A stretch of 10,343 nucleotides of DNA from Cephalothrix simula (taxonomy: Eukaryota; Nemertea; Palaeonemertea; Archinemertea; Cephalotrichidae). This document shows, one piece after another, positions 1 through 9,900 of this stretch (within the stretch, counting starts at the first letter, position 1; every line of letters begins with the position of its first letter). The stretch covers positions 1 through 10,343 of the forward strand of contig JAXIUW010227285.1 in assembly GCA_035591015.1 (NCBI GenBank), in the 5' to 3' direction. The position numbers and the translations under genes were made by a program. The notes below the pieces were generated by a model. The model was not told where the DNA came from and made no database searches. It was given only the letters and a program-made list of their open reading frames with translations.

Positions 1-7
1 GACCACT

Positions 8-75
8 TGACCTTTGACACACACGACCTTGACCTCATGATGACCTTTGATCTTGACCTTTGACCTATGACGTCA
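8..75. repeat. Degenerate TGACCT array with DR1-like and CRE-like sites
   Basis: TGACCT occurs five times (8-13, 30-35, 41-46, 54-59, 61-66). The last two are one base apart, which on the minus strand is a perfect DR1 nuclear-receptor arrangement (AGGTCA A AGGTCA). A full CRE palindrome TGACGTCA follows at 68-75. TGACCTT-type arrays occur as simple repeats in many invertebrate genomes, so a repeat origin is at least as likely as a regulatory role. Confidence 0.5.
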
Positions 76-129
76 GCAAATCCACCACCCTGTACCATAC
101 CCCCATGCCTATACTACTCCCGGTACCCC

Positions 130-188
130 AGTCCATTTCGTGAGAAAGCGTTTTCCTTCTGAAAAAAGACTTTCTCCCGAAATGGGCT
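130..188. repeat. Strong hairpin (fold-back)
   Basis: Positions 133-148 (ccatttcgtgagaaag) pair with 170-185 at 15 of 16 positions. The stem extends through 130-132 with 186-188, including one G-T wobble. A nested ttttc/gaaaa stem (151-155 with 161-165) closes most of the loop. The strand is unknown and no gene is attached. Confidence 0.65.
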
Positions 189-252
189 TGCATACAGGGG
201 CCTGTGAATATCACATGACCATATGTAGCAGGCAAGGAACAAATATACTGCC

Positions 253-289
253 ATATCGGCCCGCAAGAATGGATCTTGCGGGCTGATAT
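253..289. repeat. Perfect 10-bp stem hairpin, extended to 16
   Basis: The segment gcccgcaaga (259-268) and tcttgcgggc (274-283) pair exactly around a 5-nt loop. The flanking atatcg/tgatat adds six pairs with one wobble. The arm segment gctgatat (282-289) can also pair with atatcagc at 326-333, giving an alternative fold. Without a T-tract or a bacterial context it is not a terminator. Confidence 0.65.
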
Positions 290-300
290 TGATATTCAGT

Positions 301-358
301 CCTTCATCAACTATGACTATTTGCTATATCAGCTTTCACCGCCTTCATCAACTATGAC
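301..358. repeat. 17-bp direct repeat
   Basis: The sequence ccttcatcaactatgac is present at 301-317 and again, without mismatch, at 342-358. The second copy sits inside a small tcaccg/cggtga hairpin (336-341 with 358-363). Confidence 0.8.
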
Positions 359-363
359 GGTGA

Positions 364-528
364 TGCTCCCAGTGTGCTTGTAGTTGCACTAAGCTTGGAA
401 TATGGTTTAAAGCTGACGATCAACTTTTTTAATTTGCTGAATAAATTTGTATTCAATTATATTGTAAATCTTTTTTTTCCGAAAACTACAATCTGAGACA
501 CCTATAATTAAAAAGTAGCGATAAAAAT
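364..528. other. AT-rich non-coding stretch, nothing recognised
   Basis: This segment between the direct repeats and the fold-back element is rich in A and T runs, including T8 near 471-478. I see no exon, RNA gene or repeat boundary in it. With the rest of 1-854 it is probably intron or 5' flank of the sacsin-like gene. Confidence 0.5.
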
Positions 529-795
529 AATATCACTAACTATCTAGAGATAATGGGTTTTGAAACGCCCTTATAATGTTGCTTTCAACGTTATCCTGGT
601 CCCCTGGCGTAATACCCAACCCCAATCTATATCCCTTAACATCGATATAGGTATTACCATAATATTTGGTTAATATGTTATTACGCCAGGGGACCTGGCT
701 TCGCGCTTTGCTCTGATAAACATTTCAAGCAACGTTAATCCGGCGTGTTCAAAACCCATATTTCCAAAATACTAGTACATGCAGTTAGTGATATT
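529..795. mobile_element. Fold-back/MITE-like element, about 270 bp
   Basis: The terminal repeats aatatcactaac (529-540) and gttagtgatatt (784-795) are exact complements. Mirrored inner blocks are also exact: 553-564 with 748-759, and the 17-bp 598-614 with 679-695. The stretches between them are diverged, so each arm is roughly 85-135 bp and imperfect. Nothing is encoded. Weak pairing continues a little outside the given ends, and no target-site duplication stands out. The element sits just before the first recognised exon. Confidence 0.73.
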
Positions 796-854
796 GTACT
801 AATTATAATTATTTTGAATCTAATAGATTTCATATGTAATTTTATTTATTTCAG

Positions 855-943
855 CAATTACATCACATGTAAAACAGCCTCCCTTATTACAGCAGCTTAA
901 GGGAATTTTAGATGCCTACCCAGATGATGGCCAAATTCTTAAA
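855..943 (+). CDS. Sacsin-like exon A: start of the first ATPase domain
   Basis: The 89-bp exon follows a pyrimidine-rich acceptor (tttatttattTCAG) and ends before donor AAA|GTAAGC. It starts with two bases of a split codon, so the upstream intron is phase 1; it then reads [14 protein letters not shown] and ends in YPDDGQILK. The pattern PPLLxxLKxIL..YP..GQILK is the usual lead-in to the sacsin N-box. No in-frame methionine exists in the exon, and the frame meets a stop at 824-826 upstream, so a 5' exon is needed. None is recognised in 1-854, and it probably lies before the window. Confidence 0.88.
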
Positions 944-3900
944 GTAAGCAGCAAAATGGCTTTTTCTTTAAAAAAGAGTTGCTTTAATAGCTCAGTTGGT
1001 AAAAGACTTGACTCGTAATCGGAAGGTCTCGGGTTCAAGCCTCACCACTGACACACAATTCTGGTCCCCAGTGCCCTATAACTGGGATATAAAAGGCATG
1101 GGGATGTACGTGCCGCTGATTAAATGGCGTTGGTGGCGCACGTCGGTTCCTCCTCCGGAGAGCTATGTCTCGACTTAGAGACAAAGGCAGTATACATATA
1201 GCAATAATTTATATCTATATATTTGTAGAAGTTAAATTTTAAAAGTCAAAAGTTTTAATCAAAATCAAAGTTGAAAGAACTAATTATCTCTTTGTTATTT
1301 GAAGGAGCTGATACAAAATGCAGATGATGCCAAAGCAACCAAAATAAAGTTCTTATGTGATGGCAAACAATACAATACTGATGGATTATACAACCAGAAA
1401 CTGTATAAAGCATTTCAGGTACATGTACAGTTTAAAGTGTTTTATCACATCTAAGCAAGTAATCTTATTCCATAAACATGGATGGCATTTAATGGTCTAG
1501 ATTTGCTCACTAGTTGATACTAGTGAAAATGTAAAAATATTTTATATTTTGGATTTTTTCTTCCTTAAAGGAAGACTCGGGTATCAGGATGGTATCAAAG
1601 TACAAAGTGTCTTGCATTGCGAGGTATATTGTATTTTTACAATCCAATTACAGTTGTACACAAATGGATGGAATTATTGAATGAGGGAACTAACGAGGTA
1701 CATCTTTGGACCCCCAACAGTTAAGCATATTGGCGGGCACGAGGAAACCGTAAGCTACAAGTATATGTCTCGAAGAGCCTAGGAAAGTGGGAGGGTCAAC
1801 ATTTTTGTCCGACCCCCTGGGTGGGCGTAGGGGGTCAAATGGGGCCAAAAATTGGCATTTTCCACCCCTGTCGGTATCTCATTTTGGCCGGTAGTAGACA
1901 CCAGTACACCGTGTACTGGTAGGCTATAGTATATATTAAAGGTCGTGAAAAGCCTAGGGGAATAGGTCGATCAAATAAGTTTTACCACCCCCAAATTTGG
2001 GTTAGGGGGCAAAAAGGACCCCAAATGGACATTTTCTAACCCCCCCCCCCCCCCATTTTGGGCCCGGAGGTGGGAAAATTTTTGCCCCCTGCCCGTACCC
2101 AGGAGGTGGGAAAATGTTTTGCCCCCTATTATCCGAGACTCTTCACGACCTTTCTAAAAATATACAGTGTACTCGTGTCTACTACCGCACCGATCAAAAT
2201 GTGATACCGACAGGGGTAACAAATTCCAATTTTTTGACCTTTTTGACCCCTCTAAGCCCACCCAGGGGGTCGAAGAAAACATTTGACCTCCCACTTTCCT
2301 AGTACAGTTTATGGGTGCCTAGTACCCGCCAATATGTTAAACCGTTGGGGGTGATCCAAAAATGTACCTCGTTAGATCCCACATCCAATAATCATCCAAT
2401 AGTGTAGTCTTTTTTATCTGGAACGCGTATTGCCGTAAGGAAATGAACCATCCTTGGTCAAGAGGTTTGATGTCGTGTTTCCCCTTAATTGCATCATAGA
2501 GAAGCGATCCTTTTTCTATGATTGTATCACGTTGACGCTACCTAGCGAACTAATCAACGAAACTCTTGGACAAGGATGGGAAACGGCCATCGAACTTTTC
2601 GCTGTCGTTTACACTATAGCCGGGGTTGAAAGGAGTCAATGCAATGCACGACGTTCCCCACTTTTACCATGCTATCCCACGCCTGCCTTTCGCGGTCTTC
2701 CTGAGGTAAAACCCGAACCCTCGCGGAAGAAGACGTGACCCACTTAGTTCAGCCCATTCCATCTCCAATGCTTCGCCAAAAATACCGATCTACAACATGC
2801 TTTGATAATAAAAAAGAATCAGACGTTCGATGGTAGGCAGCTCGATATCAAATTGAGCCAAGGTACCTCAATATCGAGGTAAAAAGGTCATGTGATTAAA
2901 TCACAATGGATTTTCAGAGGTTGAGAACCTCAATGATTTATATATATGTTGCAAAGTTGCTAGGTAACCGTAAGCGTGGGTCCAGATAACAAAAGGCATC
3001 GCGATATATTGCGATGCGCTCCACTTTTTCCATACCTCCTTATAGATCCAACACTTTCAAGCGATTTCATTCTGTAGTAAATGTATCTTGTAACTGTCAT
3101 AGGGCCCCGCACTGTATGCCTACAATGATGCAGTGTTTACAGACGAAGACTGGGACGGCATTTCAATGGTAGGTGATAGCATAAAGAAAGAAGATCCAAT
3201 GAAAGTTGGGCGATTCGGGGTTGGATTTAAGTCTGTTTTTCATTTAACAGGTGTGTTTAAATAAAAACTAAATATTTTTCGAATCCACTCTGAAAAGAAC
3301 ATACATGTAGGAATAAAGCAAAGGACAATTTTTATTTTCAGATTTACCATCTGTTATTAGTGGAAAAAAATACGTGATAATAAATCCCCATGATAACTTA
3401 GAATATCTTACCCAGTTCGACCTGTCGGATCCATCTGATTTTGCGACGCTTTTTAATAACCATCCGAACCAAATTAAGCCAATGCTTGTTGAAGAATTTG
3501 ACTGTACTGAACGGAGCCTGAGACAGAACAGCTACTTTAATGGAACTATTTTTAGATTTCCACTTCGGAGTAGAATTTCTACCCTTTGTGACACGCTTTA
3601 CGATGTTAACAGAATACAGAGACTTTACGAGTCATTCAAAGTAAAAGCTTACATGAATCTTTTATTTCTTGATTCTGTAATTGACATTGAGTTATATGGA
3701 TGGAATAATGATGCAAAAACTACAGAATTTGAGCTAAGCATCAAATCACATTTGGCAAATAAAACAAGTTGGAAAAGCATGTTTCAAACACAAAATAGTG
3801 GAGCTCAAGATAAAATTATGGAAATAGAAACAACAAACAAAGCTGGTGCAATACAAAGGGTTAGATATCTTGTTCTTCATCATAAAAATGATTCAAAAAT

Positions 3901-6900
3901 TGTTCCACCACGTTTAAGCACCTTGGGGTACCTCCCACTTATAAGTGTAGCATTACCAGTTGATAAGAATTCAATCGACGATGGACATCTGTTTTGCTGT
4001 CTACCTTTTCCCCTGGCAGCTAACGCACCAAGTGTTACCGGTTTACCAGTTCACGTAAATGGTTTCTTTGCAATCAGCCAAAACAGACATCACATGAAGT
4101 GGCAAACAGAAGGTCAGGACACTGCAAGTATAACAGACAAGTCTATTCTTTGGAATCGATTTTTACTAGAGGAATTACTGCCAGAAGCATACCAAAGATT
4201 AATTAATGCTGCAGTGAATCAAGGAGTAGACTACAATATGGTTTACCTAGCCTTTCCCGATACGGATAAAACGAATGAAAAGTTTAAATCAACATTTCTT
4301 CAGAGATTCTACAAGGCTATTTTCGTTGACAGGGTCTTTTATAGTATTGACTGTCAGAAGTATGTTAGTATTTCAAACAGTTCAAGTTATATATATAGTG
4401 AATCCTGCTTTTGGAGAAAAGGTGAGCTCCAGGAAGTTGTAGTAAAAGTTTTAAAGAATGGCAAGAAAATACCATTAAAACTACCAGCACATATTGAAAG
4501 ATACCTGAATAGCATTGGGTCAATTCACAATAATATCTGCCCCGACAACATTCAAAGAGTTATTAAGACTGATCTCTCGTATCAATATTTTACACCTAGA
4601 GAGAAAACTAATCTTCTAAGGTATATTCTTGAAGAAGGAAAGAAAAAACAACAAAGGTCAAAGGATTACCTCAATGGAATAAAGCTACTAAGATTAGCTG
4701 ATGATAGCTTCATTCCATTCAATTCAAACTCAACAACCATATGGATAGAGAGTTATGATTATGGAAGGAATCTACTACCAGGACCTGATTTAGATGATTT
4801 ATTTCTTCACCCAGACGCAGCTAATGACCTCAGAAGCATAAGCCAGACTCCTGTAAAATGTAAGTATATAAACTATCGATATTTACACGAACGCTTTAAT
4901 TAAGTAACGAAAGTTTTTCCCATAATGATATGTTTCTTCCTCTTCAGATGCCACTCAATTAAAGGTACTACATGGTAAAGCAACAGTAATTGAGCTCATG
5001 CCAAAGGTATTCCCGCAGAGGTTTGATAATCAGAATTTCATAGATGTTACCAAATCAGACAACAAAACAAAACATTTGACAACAGCTTGGTTGAAAACCA
5101 TTTGGAACTTCATCAGCAATTACCAAGATCTGGCAAAATTTAAGAATTTCCACTTATTGCCACAAGTCAAATCAAAAACTGAATTAACATTGCACAGGCT
5201 CTTTAATAATGCTGAAGTATACATTGATGGGGCTTCTATTGGTTCTGAATTAAAAAAGTGCTTTGAATACTTCGGGGTTCGCTTTTTTTCAAACCTGCCT
5301 TACTATATTAGGCATGATAGCCGGTTGTATTCAAAAGGATATATATTTCAATGTGATGTTACATCGTTAGTCAAAGTTTTTTCTGAGTGTTGGACAAGAA
5401 ATATATCGACAAAATACTTTCAGAGAAAATCCACAAAACAAGATAAGATAGAGTTACGCGGCTTTTTGGAAAACAACAGCCATATATTAGAAAGTGAAAG
5501 AAGCGCCCTTTCCTTCCTGGCTCAGATACCAATATTTACGACCACTAGTGGTGCCCTATTATCAGCTAATGAATGCAAAAGGGCTATTAACATGGATCAG
5601 TACTCTTTACCATATCTACCTAATAACCAAATGTTAACATTTACAAATGAAAGAACCAATCGCCTGTACCGAATTCTTGGAATTACTATAGTATCAGAGC
5701 TAGAAATTCTAAAAGAATTGCTTTCAGCTTATCCGAAGGATGAAAAATTAGTTCACCACGTATTGCAAAATATTATGACATATATCCGTGAAGATAAGAC
5801 ATTTAAATCATTCGCTCAAAATACCATCAAAATTCAAACTGACAGCAGTGGTTTTTCATTTACTTATATAAACTCATTATTTGACCGCCATATCGAGCTC
5901 GCTAAAGATCTTTTTTCAGGGATGGGCATTTTTCCTAGCGATAAATATGCAAATGTTTATCGTTCTTTGCAAAAACTTGGCCTTAAAACTTTATCACAAA
6001 TAACAAAAGATGATATAGTAAAAAGTGCTATGACTATTGAAAAATTCAACGATGATAACAATACATGTAAATTCAAAAGATCATTGGCGTTACTAAACGT
6101 ACTGAAAGACAACCAAAATCTATTGCATCAAAGTGCATCCTCCTTGCAAGATTTGAGATGGCTACCCACTGCAAAAAGGCCTCAATATTATCCCAAAAGA
6201 TTAGGATGGCACTCTGAATCAACTTCATATTTGAAACCAAGAGAAATATTTGCGAACAAGAATTATTTTATTGTTGGATCGAACTGCCCAATACTTAATC
6301 CCGAATTCGACACGGAATATACGAATTGGCAACTTGGAGTAAACTCCCAACCATCGAATGCACAAGTAATCTGTCATACTCGAAAACTAATTGAGTCATT
6401 TTCGCCAGTCTCAAATGAGGCAATTCCCTTTCTTGAAATCGTCAGTGAAATATATGACTTTTTTCAACAGAAACATGAAGATAGCGAAGTCCAACAGTTT
6501 TTAAAATCATATCCGTGTATATGGAACGGAAATGGATTTTCGGCCATCGAAAGAGTATATGAAAACATTCCAAAAGATTTCGAAGACCTGAAACCATATG
6601 CTTTCACTCTTCCTTGTGTCATAGAATCTCACAAATCTTGGCTTATGAAATTAGGAATGCAAGAAAACTGTAATCCACTTCAAATTTTGAAGATGATAAA
6701 AAGTCACCACGAGAATAAGAGTGAATCGTGTCCTAGAATACAAAGAGACCTACGTCTAATAGTTCACATACTTGAGTGGATAAATGAGAACAAACAATCA
6801 ACTTCAAATTTATCTGACAAAGAATGGAAAGATATTTACCTACCTGTGGCAGTTGCAAAAGATACTAAAATCAAAATGCTCCCAATAGCTGAATGCAATT

Positions 6901-9900
6901 ACCCACAAGATGACAGTTACATTAGAGATGCAAACTGCGTTCATCCTAAGGTAACATATGCCCTTGCTAAAGCATTAGGAGTACGTACACGAGGTGAACA
7001 TCATCTGAGCAAGTACGGAAGACCATTTGGACAAAAAGAGAAGCTGACCACTCGATTGAAAAATATCATTCGTGATTATCCTAGAGACGAATCAATCATT
7101 AAGGAGCTTCTACAAAATGCTGATGACGCTGGAGCTAGTGTAATTACATTTATTCTTGACCCAAACGATCGCTCAAACGTGTCATCAGATACCAGCCCTC
7201 TGGCTTTTCTAAAAGGACCAGCATTAAATGTATACAACGACCATCCATTTACAGAGAATGATTTAATTGGTATACAGAATTTAGGAGAAGGATCCAAAAG
7301 TACGGACTCATCAAAAACCGGGCAGTATGGTATAGGATTCAACTCTGTATATCATTTAACGGACATCCCCACCTTTCTTACAAAAAGCAGTGATATAGGC
7401 CAAGTATTGGTGACTTTTGATCCGCATTGCAACTACGTACATTTAAAAGGTACTGGTGAGAATGAACCGGGAAGAATTTTCGATATTGGAATAAATGAAC
7501 TCCGCGAGGAGTTTCCAAGTGAACTTGAAACATTTCTGGAAACTGATTTCGGTAATTTGGAAAACAAAACGATGTTCAGATTGCCATTGCGTTTGCCACA
7601 TATGGCTGCGAAATCTAATATTTCACAAAAACCAGTAACTGTTGAAGACATTAGAACAATAATGTATAAGTTTAAACGCGATTCATTTGATTCGTTAATG
7701 TTTGTTAATTCTGTGAATGAAATCAACCTCTGTGAACTTGATAGTCAAGGTAATATTAGAATCAATTACACCTTAAAAGCATATATCTCTAAAACAGATG
7801 AGGAAAATAGAAATCAATTTGCAGAATACATCAAAGCTCATAAGGGGAAAAATGTTGAAGACATTGTTTACAAAGAAGTTCAATACACTCTTAATATTAA
7901 AGAGACTCATCGATCAGCCGGAAGGGAAGAAACTTGGTTGATAACACAATCCATTGGATTTTCTGATGACCCAAAACTAAGTGATGAAGTAAAAAGTGGT
8001 TTTGCAAATGGCGATCTAGCGCTTTCACCACGTGTAGGGATTGCAGTAGATCTAAAATTTCAGACAAGAAAGCATAATCTTTTCTGTTACCTACCCTTAC
8101 CATACAAAAACGGACTGCCATTTCATGTCAATGGGCATTTTGCCCTCGATGATAAGAGACGAAACTTATGGAAAGATTCAGGTGACAGTTATAGGAGCAG
8201 TTGGAACAGATGCCTTCTCGAAAAAGCTGTTGCCCCACTCAGTATAAAGGTTCTTCGAGCCATATTCAATATTTTAGATCTTCATAGAAATCCAATTCTA
8301 GAGAATATGAAAAATCTCTACTCTCTACTACCAGACAAAGATGACGACACCTATATCAAAACTCTGATACGCTCCATATATTGTCATTTAGAGAAATCAG
8401 ATTTTAAACTTTTGGGTGTAGAAGTAAGGAAGCCAAAAAACAAAGGAAGAAAAATTAAAAATATTAAGTGGTTCACAGTTCAAGATTGCAATAATAAAAT
8501 TGCTTATTTCAATAACTTGAGTAAACAATTTCCAGTACTCGTAGTTAATTGGATTCGAGATTCATTTAATCAAGCGGAGTTTCTAGGGGACATTTTTGGA
8601 CGAATTGGTTTTAATATTCTTACTCCTTTACTACCGGAATACATCAAAGGGCATTTCGACGAAATCAAAATGGAAGTAGCAAATGTTTCTTCGGGAGTTG
8701 TGATCAATTTTCTGCAAAATCATAGCAGATACACAAATTCATTCCAAAATTTACCATGTTCTCTTCGAGATTCTATATGGGAGGATGAAAATGAAATTTT
8801 ATCTGTGTTTAAGTACTGCAAAGATCATGATACATTTAATGAAAGTCTTCAAGGAACACCTCTTTGTCTGACACAAAACAAAGATGTCATGGAGTTCTCC
8901 ACAGAGTCACCTATTATTGTCTCAGCTTATGCTAAATTATTTCCGGAATCAAATGGTATCTTTTTGCATTGCAGTTTGGTTCCACATTTTGAATTTGCCG
9001 ATCTTCTTAAAAAGACAAAAGGTGTAATGCAAGAATTGACTGTAAGGAAGGCGGCTCAATTACTTGAACATAAGAAATATATATCAATTCATTCAAAAAC
9101 AAGACTTCCTTTTGACCCATCAAAACAAAATTGGTTGAAAACTTTTTGGAGTTTTCTGTCCATGTGCACATTTGAAAAAGCTGAAAATGATCTGAGTTAT
9201 ATTAAGAACGTATGTTTTATCCCCGGAGAAGATGATTCAGGAAAATGCTTTCTTTATAATCTGAAGGATGCAAGGGCTGTTTTAGCCATGGAAGAAAACG
9301 GAGAAGAAGATGTTTTGGTAAAAGAGTATCTATTAAAAATGGGTGTTCCAAAATTGTCTCCAAAATTAGTTGGACATCAACATTTTAAACTACTTTTAGA
9401 TTTATCAGGAACGATTGCTAGAGTTTCTGATATTCTCTTCGCACTAACAGATCTGATGAGATATAAAGATGTATCCAAAACTATGCAAATTCTTGATACA
9501 GGATGCCTTTTAAAACTGTTTGCTAATTATGCAAAAGGAAAAAAATGTCTCACATTATCAGAGCAGGAAAATATTCTTCGTTTGCCCATCCATATGACAG
9601 TAAACGAGGTTTTTGTATCATTAAAAAATGCAGTGGGTTATATCTTTCCTTCAGAGCTCCCAACAGATGGTGTTGATATTTTGAAGGGTTCAAGTAATGA
9701 CATTGTGTTCTTATTGCTCCATGAAAATTGTGATGTTAATGAATTGTATGATAAACACCTGGGATGTAAAATTCTTGACCTGGCCGAAGTATATTGCCAG
9801 TTCATATTCATGCACTTTCAGTTATTTACAGAAGAACAACAATTTAAGCATTTAGAGTTCCTACGGAACGAAATAGAAGCCAATTATAAATTGGACAAAA

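Larger units (their letters stand above)
1657..2406. mobile_element. Long inverted-repeat (fold-back/MITE-like) element, about 750 bp
   Basis: Two arms of roughly 370 bp are imperfect reverse complements over nearly the whole element. Exact paired blocks include 1690-1703 with 2362-2375, 1726-1737 with 2325-2336, 1779-1794 with 2287-2302, 1811-1826 with 2256-2271 and 1865-1878 with 2203-2216, all in mirrored order. The arms meet near a C-tract at 2040-2054. Composition is GC-richer than the surrounding intron, with many GGGGGTC/GACCCCC runs. No transposase is encoded, so this is a non-autonomous DNA transposon or fold-back element. The outermost matching bases are TACAC and GTGTA; a target-site duplication is not evident, so the ends are approximate. 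Confidence 0.78.
2407..3095. other. Intronic stretch with no recognised gene
   Basis: About 690 bp lies between the inverted-repeat element and the next exon. Its first 350 bp have a more balanced base composition than the AT-rich intron around them and contain a 94-codon open frame (2454-2738). The predicted peptide shows no family motif, fits no sacsin sequence and has no splice continuity with the gene. Short palindromes occur further on (2841-2877, 2917-2931, 2996-3017). This may be a decayed insertion, but no element was identified. Confidence 0.55.
1419..3102 (+). other. Large intron (phase 0) with inserted repeats
   Basis: The intron is about 1.68 kb, from GTACAT to CTGTCATAG. It joins ..YKAFQ to GPALYAYND, which are adjacent in sacsin ATPase domains. 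It contains a small perfect hairpin (1507-1526), an inverted-repeat element of about 750 bp (1657-2406) and a further stretch without recognised genes (2407-3095). It is by far the longest internal intron seen here, and insertions explain nearly half of its length. Confidence 0.86.

Noticed and set aside
253-289. Rho-independent terminator
   Set aside because: The stem is strong, but there is no following T-tract and the locus is eukaryotic.
301-358. CRISPR-like repeats
   Set aside because: Only two copies of a 17-bp unit in an animal intron or flank, with no array and no associated genes.
1-854. Promoter and first exon of the sacsin-like gene
   Set aside because: No start codon followed by a phase-1 donor and no plausible N-terminal sequence was found. 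The 5' exon is probably outside the window.
980-1050. Functional tRNA gene
   Set aside because: A- and B-boxes are present, but the acceptor stem does not pair and the anticodon stem is degenerate. It fits a SINE head better.
996-1178. 60-codon plus-strand open frame
   Set aside because: It lies wholly within the SINE and shows no protein motif.
2114-2302. 62-codon plus-strand open frame
   Set aside because: It lies in the right arm of the inverted-repeat element and results from its repetitive composition.
2454-2738. 94-codon plus-strand open frame as a gene
   Set aside because: It has no recognisable family and no splice continuity with the sacsin-like exons, and it sits in an intron. 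Such a length can occur by chance in this composition.
3374-4903. Stand-alone 509-residue gene
   Set aside because: Sacsin-type sequence continues on both sides across good splice sites. The methionine at 3374 is internal and the stop at 4901-4903 lies in an intron.
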